A stretch of 64,000 nt of DNA, taken from contig NZ_JAHXYH010000003.1 in assembly GCF_019970065.1 (NCBI RefSeq), positions 310,001-374,000 on the forward strand, read 5' to 3'. Of the stretch, positions 35,376 through 44,702 are shown one piece after another. The number at the start of each line of letters is the position of its first letter. The stretch's first letter is position 1. The DNA comes from Chryseobacterium sp. OSA05B. Lineage in GTDB: Bacteria > Bacteroidota > Bacteroidia > Flavobacteriales > Weeksellaceae. The notes below the pieces were generated by a model. The model was not told the origin of the DNA. It searched no databases and saw only the letters and a program-made list of their open reading frames with translations. Both the position numbers and the translations under genes were made by a program.

Positions 35376-35957
35376 ATGCTTGACATCTTACTTTCCCATA
35401 TCCAAAACAAAGTTGAGCTTCCCGAAGAACAGATCAATCAGCTTCCATCTTTTTTTACGTCCAAAAAATTGCGAAAGAAACAGTATCTACTTCAGGAAGG
35501 TGATATCTGCAAATGCCTTTCATTTGTCATTAAAGGTTTACTCAAATCTTACGCCCTGGATGAAAAAGGAAACGAGCGGATCAATATGTTTGCGTTCGAA
35601 GGATGGTGGATTTCTGATTTCAACAGTTTCATTCATCAGGAAAAAGCAGTTCTGAATATTGATGCCGTAGAAGAAACCGAAGTATTGATGATCACGCTGG
35701 AAGATTACGAAAGAATGATGTTGGAAATCCCTGTAATGGACCGCTATTTTAGAATTCTTTATCAAAACAGTCTGGTCACAAAAGATTACAGGCTGATGGT
35801 TTCCAACAGCTTTACTGCAGAAGAAAAATACATGCAGTTTGCCCAAAGAAGTCCTGAAATTATCAAGAGAGTTCCCCATAATCTTATCGCTTCTTACCTT
35901 GGGCTTGCTCCCGAAACCGTTAGCAGGATACGAAAAAAATGGTCTCTTAATACTTGA
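35376..35957 (+). CDS. Crp/Fnr family transcriptional regulator
   Basis: A 193-residue regulator: cyclic-nucleotide-like roll (about 15-110, with LQEGDICKCLSFVIKGLLKSY) and C-terminal helix-turn-helix (about 160-190, HNLIASYLGLAPETVSRIRKKW). It is closer to the 17421-17990 regulator than to the pair at 27086 and 63369. It follows the PPC gene after 48 bases and precedes an SDR-like reductase. An FNR-consensus palindrome overlaps its stop codon. Confidence 0.88.
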   Translation: MLDILLSHIQNKVELPEEQINQLPSFFTSKKLRKKQYLLQEGDICKCLSFVIKGLLKSYALDEKGNERINMFAFEGWWISDFNSFIHQEKAVLNIDAVEETEVLMITLEDYERMMLEIPVMDRYFRILYQNSLVTKDYRLMVSNSFTAEEKYMQFAQRSPEIIKRVPHNLIASYLGLAPETVSRIRKKWSLNT

Positions 35958-36021
35958 TCTGGATCAACACTAATGCATGACGCAGGTCAAGTGTTTCCGC
36001 CATCTCCTGTCCATAATTTTG
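35954..36021 (+). promoter_or_regulatory. FNR-consensus palindrome and -7 box before the reductase
   Basis: TTGATCTGGATCAA (35954-35967) is a perfect match to TTGAT-N4-ATCAA and overlaps the stop codon of the Crp/Fnr gene. TAATTTTG at 36014-36021 is a good -7 box 20 bases before the reductase start; the palindrome would be centred near -65, a usual activator position. A clear -33 box is not seen. Confidence 0.45.
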
Positions 36022-36040
36022 TACAAGAAATTTTACGGAT

Positions 36041-37117
36041 ATGGACAATGGAAAAAACATAGCACTGGTAGTCGGTGCGACAGGAATTACAGGCAGTAAT
36101 CTTGCAGAAGAACTAATTTCACAGGGATGGACCGTTTACGGACTTTCCAGAAATACAAATAACAACATCCCGGAACTGATCCCGGTAAAGGCTGATCTAC
36201 TGGATATCAAAAGCTTAAATTCAGCGCTGAATGGAATCTCTCCCACTCACGTTTATTTCACAACCTGGATGCGAAACGATACAGAAGAAGAAAACATCCG
36301 TGTGAACAGTGCTTTGGTAAGGAATCTATTGGATGTGCTGGCTCCCAAACAATCGGTAAAGCATGTCGCTTTGGTGACAGGTCTGAAACATTATTTAGGA
36401 CCTTTTGAAGCCTATGCTAAAGAAGGAAAACTTCCAGAAACTCCGGTCAGAGAAGAACATCCGAGACTTCCACTTCCCAATTTTTACTATGCACAAGAAG
36501 ACGAAGTATATCAGGCTTCGGAAAGAGACGGATTTACCTGGAGTATTCACAGACCTCATACGGTAATCGGGTATGCAGTGGGCAATCTGATGAATATGGG
36601 AACTACTCTTGCGGTGTACGCCAGTATCTGTAAGGAAAAAGGACAGAAAATGATCTGGCCGGGATCTGCCGAACAATGGAATGGCGTGTCTGATGTTACA
36701 GATGCCAGAATTTTAGCCAAACAGCTCGTTTGGGCTTCTACTACCGAGTCTGCAAAGAATCAGGCTTTCAATATTGCGAATGGAGATGTATTCCGATGGA
36801 AATGGCTTTGGAAAAGGCTAGCAGACTGGTTTGGTATTGAAGGAGAAGATTTTGACGGAACAGTAAGACCGCTTGAAAATACATTGAGTACGAAAGGTAA
36901 AATCTGGAAAGAAATAGCAGAAAAATACAGTTTAAAAGAGAATAACATCAAGAGACTGGCATCTGCATGGCATACCGATCTGGACCTTGGAAGACCTCTG
37001 GAAGTGATGTGTGATATGGCTAAAAGCAGGAAACTTGGTTTTACAGCCTATCAGAATACGGAAGATTCTTTCACGGAACTGTTTGAAAAGCTGAGGGCGG
37101 AAAGACTGATTCCTTAA
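36041..37117 (+). CDS. PRISE-like SDR reductase
   Basis: A 358-residue extended short-chain dehydrogenase. The NADP motif is GATGITGSNLAEEL (about 13-26), and NFYYAQEDEVYQ near 149 matches the NFYY-ED signature of the progesterone 5-beta-reductase/iridoid synthase (PRISE) group, whose catalytic tyrosine lies there. Such enzymes reduce activated C=C bonds of enones. The bacterial substrate is unknown. It ends before a strong bidirectional terminator shared with a convergent AraC gene. Confidence 0.85.
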   Translation: MDNGKNIALVVGATGITGSNLAEELISQGWTVYGLSRNTNNNIPELIPVKADLLDIKSLNSALNGISPTHVYFTTWMRNDTEEENIRVNSALVRNLLDVLAPKQSVKHVALVTGLKHYLGPFEAYAKEGKLPETPVREEHPRLPLPNFYYAQEDEVYQASERDGFTWSIHRPHTVIGYAVGNLMNMGTTLAVYASICKEKGQKMIWPGSAEQWNGVSDVTDARILAKQLVWASTTESAKNQAFNIANGDVFRWKWLWKRLADWFGIEGEDFDGTVRPLENTLSTKGKIWKEIAEKYSLKENNIKRLASAWHTDLDLGRPLEVMCDMAKSRKLGFTAYQNTEDSFTELFEKLRAERLIP

Positions 37118-37232
37118 TCTGAGTTTGGAAACAGGAAGAGGGAGGCTGGAAGTTCCTCTTGATATCCTAATACAACTATCCTGCAGTTCTGACCACGTTG
37201 CCAATAACTTCCTTCTTCCCGACCTTACAAAC

Positions 37233-37262
37233 AAAAGGAGCAGTTTATCGCTGCTCCTTTTT
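37233..37262. terminator. Bidirectional rho-independent terminator
   Basis: A perfect 11-bp stem AAAAGGAGCAG/CTGCTCCTTTT with a 7-base loop between convergent genes. Purine-rich repeat blocks in opposite orientation lie just before it (37127-37153 and 37203-37220). Confidence 0.9.
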
Positions 37263-37283
37263 ATGATTAATGTGCTTTTTTAT

Positions 37284-38087
37284 TTAAATCTCACTCGTTG
37301 TCATTCCGAACTTCTGTTTGAAAGAATAATAGAAATGAGAAAGATTTTCAAATCCCAGTTCAAGATAAATATCCGAAGGTTTTTTATCTCTGTGCCGGAT
37401 CAGATAATAGGCTTCTTCCAGTCTTTTTTCTTTAAGCCACTGTTTGGGTGTTGTGTTGAATGCTTTGTTGAAATCACGCTTAAATCCCGACAGACTGCGG
37501 CCTGTAAGCCTGGCAAAAGTTTCCACAGATACATTAAACATGAAGTTTTTATGCATGTATTCTTTCAGATCAATCTTATGCGGTTCAGAAAAGTCAAAAA
37601 GAAGGTTTTTAAAATCCGGATTGCTCTGGAGAATCAATTCTATCGCTTCTTTGATCTTTAAAACAACCAATCTCGAAGTTGCTGTTTTAGTCTTATCAAC
37701 ATACGGCAGCAGCGAGACAAAATACCCCCTGAAAAATTCATCAGGTTCAAAAAACAACTTTTCGGTATCTGGAAATCTTTCCGTTGCAGTCATTTTATTT
37801 TCAGCAGCATACTGTCGAAGTGTTTCCTGATCAAGCGCTATGGAAAGAAACTGATACTTTTCATTCTTTGATGGATGCTTTACCGTACGGATCAGTTGAT
37901 TTTTCCGTACCAGAACGACTGTGTTTTCTTTTATGACCGTCTTTCCTTTATCGTGAAAAGCATCTGTTTCACCAGACAGCTGAAAACCCAGGAAATGATC
38001 CGGAATAAATTCTTCATGTCCCCTGTACGTTTCAAAAGCACATGAATACACCAGTTTGTCGAATATGATCTCAGAAGTTCTCTCCAT
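37284..38087 (-). CDS. AraC family transcriptional regulator
   Basis: A 267-residue regulator with a cupin-like N-terminal sensing part (about 20-110) and a C-terminal double helix-turn-helix (about 165-265) including VETFARLTGRSLSGFKRDFN and FENLSHFYYSFKQKFGMTT. It resembles the ExsA-type/AraC regulators of Chryseobacterium. It is the last of three minus-strand genes (SDR, haem-binding-like, AraC) with gaps of 3 and 18 bases, and probably controls them. Confidence 0.9.
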   Translation of the reverse strand: MERTSEIIFDKLVYSCAFETYRGHEEFIPDHFLGFQLSGETDAFHDKGKTVIKENTVVLVRKNQLIRTVKHPSKNEKYQFLSIALDQETLRQYAAENKMTATERFPDTEKLFFEPDEFFRGYFVSLLPYVDKTKTATSRLVVLKIKEAIELILQSNPDFKNLLFDFSEPHKIDLKEYMHKNFMFNVSVETFARLTGRSLSGFKRDFNKAFNTTPKQWLKEKRLEEAYYLIRHRDKKPSDIYLELGFENLSHFYYSFKQKFGMTTSEI

Positions 38088-38105
38088 GATACAAATATCT
38101 GAAAT

Positions 38106-38507
38106 TTAACCCACAACAGAAGCACCGGCCTCTGCAATCTCTTTATCCTGCTCTGGAGTTCCCCCGGAAGACGCTATGGCTCCGATGATTTTCCCCTCAG
38201 CATCTTTGATCACTACTCCACCGGCAATCGTCAAAAGTCCGTCATTGGAATTCAGCATACCATATCCGTGCATATCTGCTCCCGAAATGATTGTTCCCAT
38301 CACATCGCTGTCAACTCCGAACATTACTGCGGTTCTTGCTTTTTTAAGAGCAAAATCGATGACCCCATAAACGCTGTCCAGTCGTGCTAAGGTCATAAGA
38401 TGTCCGCCGTTATCCACCACCACAATACTTACGGGAATATTGATAGATCCTGCTTTTTCTATGGCTGCCTGAAGTGCTTTTGCAGCCTGCTTATAAGTAA
38501 TGCTCAT
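38106..38507 (-). CDS. GlcG/HbpS family protein
   Basis: A 133-residue protein of the haem-degrading/HbpS-like (GlcG) family: KALQAAIEKAGSINIPVSIV, VVDNGGHLMTLARLD and the glycine-rich TIAGGVVIKDAEGKIIGAIA with GGTPEQDKEIAEAG at the end are typical. Some members bind haem or cobalamin-like ligands; many are of unknown function and accompany dehydrogenases. Here it follows the SDR gene after three bases, so a shared role is likely. Confidence 0.88.
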   Translation of the reverse strand: MSITYKQAAKALQAAIEKAGSINIPVSIVVVDNGGHLMTLARLDSVYGVIDFALKKARTAVMFGVDSDVMGTIISGADMHGYGMLNSNDGLLTIAGGVVIKDAEGKIIGAIASSGGTPEQDKEIAEAGASVVG

Positions 38508-38510
38508 GAT

Positions 38511-39302
38511 TTAACTTTTTGCCGTCCAAGCATCCGCCTGAAGCTGTTTTACAAAATCTTCCGTTTCTTTAGGATGTACATTTCTGAAATTGGAATTTTC
38601 ATCGAGTGCTACATTCACGATCACATCGGCCATAGACTGAGGATCCAACTGATGCGCAAGAGATTCAGCAACGCCATCGAAAGAAGATGCCGGTGTGAAA
38701 TTCACTTTAGGATCATACCAACGGAAGATAGAATCTACTCCTCTGTCATTAAATCCCGTTCCGAAAACTCCAGGATTACACGTTGCGATCTTGATGTTGA
38801 ATGGTGCCAGTTCGGTTTTTAAGCCTTCCGCAATAGATTCCATTGCATGTTTAGAAGCACAGTATGCTGCAACATAAGGTACGGTCCATAAACCTCCCAT
38901 AGAAGTAGTGAATACAATTTTACCCGGCTTTTTCTGCTCAATCAGTTTCTTAGCGAAACCCTGTGCAAGCTCCAATGCACCGAAAACATTCACATCAAAC
39001 ATAGAACGGATAAATTCCAACGGTTGCTCAGCGATAGGACCTCCTTCCATAATACCGGCATTACTGATTAAAATATCAATATCATACTTTTGATGAATAT
39101 ATGCGATCTCTCTGGAATTGGTTACATCCAGTTTATCAACGGTCAATTCAATTCCCTGTTCACCCGCTTCCCGGATTAAATCACTCACCTGTGGATAAAC
39201 CTGTGCGGTAGCAATTACTTTGTGTCCTTTTTTAGCCAGATCAAATGCGGCTATCTTCCCGAAACCGCTTGCTGCACCCGTAATTAAAATAGTTTTGCTC
39301 AT
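38511..39302 (-). CDS. Short-chain dehydrogenase/reductase
   Basis: A 263-residue classical SDR. The cofactor motif is TGAASGFGK (about 7-15), the NAG motif in ISNAGIMEG near 82, and the catalytic Tyr-Lys pair in YCASKHAMES near 149. Cytoplasmic oxidoreductase of an unknown alcohol or ketone. First gene of the SDR-HbpS-AraC operon; its promoter lies in the 200-base gap shared with the divergent repair operon. Confidence 0.9.
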   Translation of the reverse strand: MSKTILITGAASGFGKIAAFDLAKKGHKVIATAQVYPQVSDLIREAGEQGIELTVDKLDVTNSREIAYIHQKYDIDILISNAGIMEGGPIAEQPLEFIRSMFDVNVFGALELAQGFAKKLIEQKKPGKIVFTTSMGGLWTVPYVAAYCASKHAMESIAEGLKTELAPFNIKIATCNPGVFGTGFNDRGVDSIFRWYDPKVNFTPASSFDGVAESLAHQLDPQSMADVIVNVALDENSNFRNVHPKETEDFVKQLQADAWTAKS

Positions 39303-39510
39303 TTTGTATTTCTTATTGTTACAGAGACAAATTTCAGGGATTTTGGAGGGAAGATTGTTGGTGTGAAGCTCAATATTTTATTGGTAGGAGGTTCAGAATA
39401 AAAGAAAATATAACCATATGTATTTTCAGATACCATACTTTGCTATATAATTAAGTGATTATCCTATTTTGGTGGGATTTTTGAATGTAAAACATAAACC
39501 AATCACACCA

Positions 39511-40533
39511 TTGAAATTAATCACATTCACAAAAAAGGGGATTTACTGTCCGCAAGGGAAATTCTATATCGATCCGTGGAGACCCGTTGATCTCGCAGTC
39601 ATCACACACGGACATGCCGACCATGCCCGATGGGGAATGAAAAAATATCTTTGTCATCACTATACAAAACCTATTCTTTATCAAAGGATCGGAATGGATA
39701 TTGAATGCCAGAGCGTTGAATATGGTGAAACGGTGATTCTAAACGGAGTGAAAGTTTCGGTGCATCCTGCCGGACACATTATAGGATCAGCCCAGATCAG
39801 GTTGGAATACAAAGGGTATGTCACCGTCATTTCAGGAGATTACAAAGTACAGGAAGATGGTCTGAGTACTCCGTTTGAATTGGTAAAATGCAATGAATTT
39901 GTAACCGAAAGTACTTTCGGACTGCCGATTTACAACTGGCTGGAAGTTCCTGATCTCAATAAAAAACTTCAATCCTGGGTGCTTAAAAACCAGGAAAATT
40001 CAAAAACATCTGTATTTATAGGGTATTCTTTAGGAAAAGCTCAGCGAATTATGAAAGCTGTAGAAGGTTTAGGGAAAATCTATGTTCACAATTCCATTGG
40101 AAGACTGAATGAAGCCTTTGAATCCGTTGGTATTACTCTTCCGGATTACAAGATCGCTGATTTTAAGGAAAACCCAAAAGAAGTTCAGCACGAAATCGTT
40201 ATTGTTCCTCCTGCTTTGCTGGACAGCAATATCATTAGAAAAATACCGGATGCTGCTACAGCGATCTGTTCAGGATGGATGCAGGTACGTGGAGCCAGAA
40301 GATGGCGCAGTGCAGATGCAGGATTTGCCATGAGCGATCACGCCGACTGGAAAGGGCTTTTGCAGGCCGTAAAAGCTACAGAAGCCGAGATCGTACACGT
40401 TACCCACGGACAGACCGAAATCTTCTCAAAATATTTAAATGAAATCGGCATCAAAGCAGATGTTGTAGAAACCCTGTTTGGTGAAGATGAAGAAGAATCT
40501 GAAAAAGAAATCATTGAAAATCCCGAGCCATGA
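39511..40533 (+). CDS. Ligase-associated MBL-fold exonuclease
   Basis: A 340-residue metallo-beta-lactamase/beta-CASP-like nuclease of the ligase-associated DNA damage response exonuclease family. The metal motif HGHADH is near residue 34, further ligands in HPAGHIIGS near 90 and SGDYK near 111, and the final SDHADW near 275. No ATG occurs upstream in frame; TTG 39511 gives the family-like start MKLITFTKKGIYCPQG, though TTG 39469 is possible. It ends with ATGA overlap into the DNA ligase gene. Predicted to trim DNA ends before ligation. Confidence 0.88.
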   Translation: MKLITFTKKGIYCPQGKFYIDPWRPVDLAVITHGHADHARWGMKKYLCHHYTKPILYQRIGMDIECQSVEYGETVILNGVKVSVHPAGHIIGSAQIRLEYKGYVTVISGDYKVQEDGLSTPFELVKCNEFVTESTFGLPIYNWLEVPDLNKKLQSWVLKNQENSKTSVFIGYSLGKAQRIMKAVEGLGKIYVHNSIGRLNEAFESVGITLPDYKIADFKENPKEVQHEIVIVPPALLDSNIIRKIPDAATAICSGWMQVRGARRWRSADAGFAMSDHADWKGLLQAVKATEAEIVHVTHGQTEIFSKYLNEIGIKADVVETLFGEDEEESEKEIIENPEP

Positions 40534-42110
40534 AACATTTTGCAGATTTAATCAATGCCTTGGAAACGACCAATAAGACCAATGCTAAAATAGATGCTAT
40601 CATCGATTATCTTGAACGTGCTCCCGATGAAGATAAAGTATGGTTTATTGCCTTGTTTACAGGCAAAAGACCGAAAAGAAATGTCAACACCAATTATATG
40701 AAAGAATGGGCACTGGAGATCACAAAACTTCCGTTTTGGTTATTTCAGGAAAGCTATTCTTCGGTGGGAGATTTGGGTGAGACCATTTCTCTTATTCTTC
40801 CTCCTCCGTCAGAAAAAATTGACCGTACCCTTTCTCAATGGATGTTGGATATTGTCAGTTTAAAGGACAAATCAGAAACAGAAAAGAAAGAATTTGTCTT
40901 GCAATCATGGAACGGACTGGATTATACAGAACGCTTAATCTTTAATAAATTACTAGGCGGAAGTTTCAGAATCGGAGTTTCGGATAAAACTTTGATCAAT
41001 GCTTTGACCAAATTTTCATCTCAGGAATCCAGCACTTTAATGCATAGTCTGATGGGTAAATGGCTTCCCGGAGAAGTTTCATTTCAGGAACTCATTTCGG
41101 CTGAGAATATCAATCCGGATAATTCAAAACCCTATCCGTTTTGTCTGGCTTATCCTCTGGAAAAAGAGCTGGTAGAACTCGGAAATCCTGAAGACTGGCA
41201 GATCGAATATAAGTGGGACGGAATCCGAGGACAGATCATCAAAAGGAATGATGAAGTCTTTATCTGGTCCAGAGGTGAAGAGCTGGTTACCGATCAGTTT
41301 CCGGAAATCAGAGATGTGGTACAGGTTATGAGAGGTAACTTTGTTTTAGATGGAGAAATACTTGCGGTAAAGGATTATAATGTATTAAATTTTAATGAAT
41401 TACAGAAAAGATTAAACAGGAAAACTTTAACTAAAAAAATGCTCGCAGATATTCCGATTGAAGTCTTTGTTTACGATCTTCTTGAACTGGAAGGAACCGA
41501 TCTCCGCGAAAAATCCATCGCAGCCAGACGGGCCATGCTGGAAGAATTATTGTTGAATGAATCCCCTCCAAATATTAAACTTTCTGAAGTCATTGAATTT
41601 GAAAAATGGGAAGACCTGAATGCCATACGGGAAGGCTCAAGGGATATCAACAGTGAAGGTCTTATGCTGAAACAAAAGAATTCCCCCTACCATTCCGGAA
41701 GAAAAAAAGGCGACTGGTGGAAATGGAAAGTAAGTCCGCTCACCATTGATGCAGTCCTTATTTATGCCCAGAAAGGAAGCGGCCGACGAAGTGCCTACTA
41801 CACAGATTACACATTCGCCGTAAAAAACGGAGATGCTCTGGTGACCATTGCGAAAGCCTATTCGGGACTGACGGATAAAGAAATTATGGAGGTCAGCCGG
41901 TTTGTCAATAAAAATGCCATTGAAAAATTCGGTCCGGTACGTACGGTGAAAGCTGAACTCGTGTTTGAAATTGCGTTTGAAGGGATCGGATTCAGCAGCA
42001 GACATAAAAGCGGTGTTGCACTGAGGTTTCCTAGAATTGTAAGATGGCGGAAAGACAAAACTGTAGACGAAATAGACGAACTTGAAGAAATAAAAAAACT
42101 GATCCAATAA
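40530..42110 (+). CDS. ATP-dependent DNA ligase
   Basis: A 526-residue ATP-dependent ligase with an N-terminal DNA-binding domain (about 1-190), the adenylylation motif EYKWDGIRGQ near 228 (nucleophile lysine K in KxDG), LDGEILAV near 275, and a C-terminal OB fold with WWKWK near 390. It seals nicks using ATP, in addition to the housekeeping NAD-dependent ligase. It sits between the exonuclease (four-base overlap) and the helicase (one-base gap), as in the conserved ligase-associated damage response operon. Confidence 0.93.
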   Translation: MKHFADLINALETTNKTNAKIDAIIDYLERAPDEDKVWFIALFTGKRPKRNVNTNYMKEWALEITKLPFWLFQESYSSVGDLGETISLILPPPSEKIDRTLSQWMLDIVSLKDKSETEKKEFVLQSWNGLDYTERLIFNKLLGGSFRIGVSDKTLINALTKFSSQESSTLMHSLMGKWLPGEVSFQELISAENINPDNSKPYPFCLAYPLEKELVELGNPEDWQIEYKWDGIRGQIIKRNDEVFIWSRGEELVTDQFPEIRDVVQVMRGNFVLDGEILAVKDYNVLNFNELQKRLNRKTLTKKMLADIPIEVFVYDLLELEGTDLREKSIAARRAMLEELLLNESPPNIKLSEVIEFEKWEDLNAIREGSRDINSEGLMLKQKNSPYHSGRKKGDWWKWKVSPLTIDAVLIYAQKGSGRRSAYYTDYTFAVKNGDALVTIAKAYSGLTDKEIMEVSRFVNKNAIEKFGPVRTVKAELVFEIAFEGIGFSSRHKSGVALRFPRIVRWRKDKTVDEIDELEEIKKLIQ

Positions 42111-42111
42111 T

Positions 42112-44562
42112 TTGAAAGCATTTGAAAATAGCGACGGATTCAAAGTCATTCAGCAATGGATGGCTGATAAAGGCATTTCTCCTTTTAAATTTCAGATCGA
42201 TACCTGGCAGAAATTCGGAAGCGGATACAGCGGAATGGTGGTGGCACCTACAGGATTCGGAAAGACATTTTCTGTTTTCCTTGCGCTGGTTTCAGATTTC
42301 ATGAATCATCCTGAACAGTATAAAAAAGGATTGAAGATGATCTGGATCACTCCCCTGCGTTCCCTGTCCAAAGATATCGCAAAAGCGATGCAGGAAGCCA
42401 TGGATGAAATCGGCCTCGATTGGACCGTGGGGGTCAGAAACGGAGATACGGAACAGAAAGTGAGACAGCAGCAGATCAGGAATATGCCTGAAATCCTCGT
42501 TGTCACTCCTGAAAGTCTTCATCTGCTTTTAGGCCAGAAAAATCATGCGAGATTCTTTCAGGAAATGAAATGTGTCGCCGTTGATGAATGGCATGAACTT
42601 TTGGGCTCAAAGCGCGGGGTCATGGTCGAACTGGCCATTTCACAGCTAAGAAAATATGTCCCGAAAGTAAAAATATGGGGAATTACAGCAACCATAGGAA
42701 ATTTGGATGAAGCGATGGATGTTTTAATTCCCTATGACATCAAAAAGACAAAAATTACCGCCAAAGAACATAAAAAAATAGACATCCTGCCTGTTATTCC
42801 GGATGAGCTGGATATTCTGCCGTGGGCTGGGCATTTGGGCGCTAAATTAGCAGATAAAATCGTTCCCATCATTTTGGATTCAAAATCTACCATCGTTTTT
42901 ACCAATACACGAAGCCAAAGTGAAATGTGGTACCAGCTTTTGCTCGATGCTTATCCTGACTTTGCAGGCCAGATCGCCATTCACCACAGTTCCATTGATG
43001 CCCATCTCCGCATCTGGATTGAAGAGAATTTAAGTGCCGGAAAACTGAAAGCCGTCGTTTCCACCTCTTCTTTAGATCTGGGAATTGATTTTAAACCTGT
43101 TGATACCGTCATTCAAATCGGTTCTGCCAAAGGTGTCGCCAGATTTCTGCAGCGTGCCGGACGAAGTGGACACTCCCCTTTTGAAACCTCTAAAATCTAC
43201 TGCGTTCCCACCCATTCTCTCGAACTGATCGAAGTGGCTGCTTTAAAAGAAGCCGTGAAACAGAAAGTAATAGAGCCTCGCGAACCTCAGGTTTTGTGTT
43301 TCGATGTGTTGGTTCAGTTTATGATGACTTTGGCGGTTGGTGACGGATTTTATCCCGAAGAAACGTTTGAAAGAATCAAAAAAGTATTTGCTTTTCAGGA
43401 AATGACCGATGAAGAATGGAAAAGTATCCTGGATTTTCTGACAATCGGCGGAAGTGTTTTAAAAAATTACGAAGAATTCCATAAGATCGTCATCATGGAA
43501 GACGGTTTATACAAAGTCACTTCACGGAAAATCGCTATGCTTCACCGAATGAATATGGGGGTTATCGTAAGTGATGCCATGCTGAAAGTAAAATTCATTT
43601 CGGGCGGTTATATCGGAATGGTAGAGGAATATTTTATCTCAAAATTAAAAAAAGAAGAAAAATTTATTCTTGCCGGGCGAACGCTTGAAGTCGCCATGAT
43701 CAAAGATATGACCGTCTACGTTCGCGCTGCAAAGGGAAAAGCGATGGCGCCAAGCTATCTGGGCGGAAGACTTCCTTTGAGCTCCAATTTAGGGCATTTT
43801 TTAAGAGAAAAGCTTTCCCATGCCTTAAATCCGAAAGCTTCAGAAAAGGAACTTAAATTTTTACATCCATTGTTGGCCAATCAGGAAAAAAACTCCCACA
43901 TTCCCAAAGAGGATGAATTTCTCGTTGAATTAATCAAAAACCGTGAAGGTTATCATCTTTTCATGTATCCTTTCGAAGGACGTTTGGTTCATGAAGTGAT
44001 GGCCGCACTCATCGCTTACCGTATTTCAAAGCTAGTTCCAATTTCTTTTTCAATGGCCATGAATGATTATGGTTTTGAACTTTTCAGCGATAAAGAAATT
44101 CCTCTGAACGAAGACAATCTGGATAGAATTCTCACCCGTGAGAACCTCATGAACGATGTCATTGCCAGCATCAATTCCGCAGAAATGGCAAGAAGAAAAT
44201 TCCGGGATATAGCCGTCATTTCAGGAATGGTGATTCAGAATTACGCGGGAAAACAGCGTTCCAATAAGTCATTGCAAAGCTCGGCCGGCCTTATTTTTAA
44301 AGTTCTGGAAGATTACGACCCGAATCATTTCCTTGTCAGACAAGCCTATACCGAAGTTTTCAATATGCAGCTCCAGGAACCACGGCTGGTGGAAGCCTTT
44401 AAAAGAATTGAAAAATCAAAAATCATTTTAAAATATTCCCATACCTTTACTCCGCTGAGCTTCCCTATCAAAGTAGACAGCTTGAGGCAGACACTTTCGA
44501 GCGAAAGTCTGGATGCGAGGATCAAACGGATGGTGGAACAGGCGAGGAAAAGAGGCTTTTAG
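42112..44562 (+). CDS. Ligase-associated DEXH-box helicase
   Basis: An 816-residue Lhr-family SF2 helicase with TTG start at 42112, one base after the ligase stop. Walker A is APTGFGKT near residue 45, motif II DEWH (VDEWHELLGSKRG) near 156, motif III ITATIGN near 193, and motif VI LQRAGRSGHSP near 345. The C-terminal half corresponds to the Lhr winged-helix and beta-barrel part. Expected to translocate 3'-5' on DNA and cooperate with the ligase and exonuclease in repair. Confidence 0.92.
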   Translation: MKAFENSDGFKVIQQWMADKGISPFKFQIDTWQKFGSGYSGMVVAPTGFGKTFSVFLALVSDFMNHPEQYKKGLKMIWITPLRSLSKDIAKAMQEAMDEIGLDWTVGVRNGDTEQKVRQQQIRNMPEILVVTPESLHLLLGQKNHARFFQEMKCVAVDEWHELLGSKRGVMVELAISQLRKYVPKVKIWGITATIGNLDEAMDVLIPYDIKKTKITAKEHKKIDILPVIPDELDILPWAGHLGAKLADKIVPIILDSKSTIVFTNTRSQSEMWYQLLLDAYPDFAGQIAIHHSSIDAHLRIWIEENLSAGKLKAVVSTSSLDLGIDFKPVDTVIQIGSAKGVARFLQRAGRSGHSPFETSKIYCVPTHSLELIEVAALKEAVKQKVIEPREPQVLCFDVLVQFMMTLAVGDGFYPEETFERIKKVFAFQEMTDEEWKSILDFLTIGGSVLKNYEEFHKIVIMEDGLYKVTSRKIAMLHRMNMGVIVSDAMLKVKFISGGYIGMVEEYFISKLKKEEKFILAGRTLEVAMIKDMTVYVRAAKGKAMAPSYLGGRLPLSSNLGHFLREKLSHALNPKASEKELKFLHPLLANQEKNSHIPKEDEFLVELIKNREGYHLFMYPFEGRLVHEVMAALIAYRISKLVPISFSMAMNDYGFELFSDKEIPLNEDNLDRILTRENLMNDVIASINSAEMARRKFRDIAVISGMVIQNYAGKQRSNKSLQSSAGLIFKVLEDYDPNHFLVRQAYTEVFNMQLQEPRLVEAFKRIEKSKIILKYSHTFTPLSFPIKVDSLRQTLSSESLDARIKRMVEQARKRGF

Positions 44563-44585
44563 TTTTAGAGTTCAAAGATATAAAT

Positions 44586-44664
44586 GATGAGTGATAAGTT
44601 TGTTGCGGGATGCGGGTTCTATGTCTCAATATAATAACTTCCTTCTTCTCTCTCATCTTCCAAC
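44586..44664 (+). repeat. Dispersed intergenic repeats, copy B and purine/pyrimidine block
   Basis: 44586-44622 is the reverse-complement partner of 33060-33096 (see there). 44632-44664 starts AATAACTTCCTTCTTC and matches blocks at 37203-37220 and, reversed, at 27682-27711. Together they fill the 140-base gap between the helicase and phosphoesterase genes. Non-coding. Confidence 0.55.
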
Positions 44665-44702
44665 CTTTAGAAAGTCATTAATACATTTTACAAAACAAGA
44701 AC

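Noticed and set aside
37125..37661. Plus-strand 178-codon open frame
   Set aside because: It crosses a strong terminator and lies antisense to the AraC gene.
41637..42149. Minus-strand 170-codon open frame
   Set aside because: Antisense to the DNA ligase gene, with no recognisable domain.
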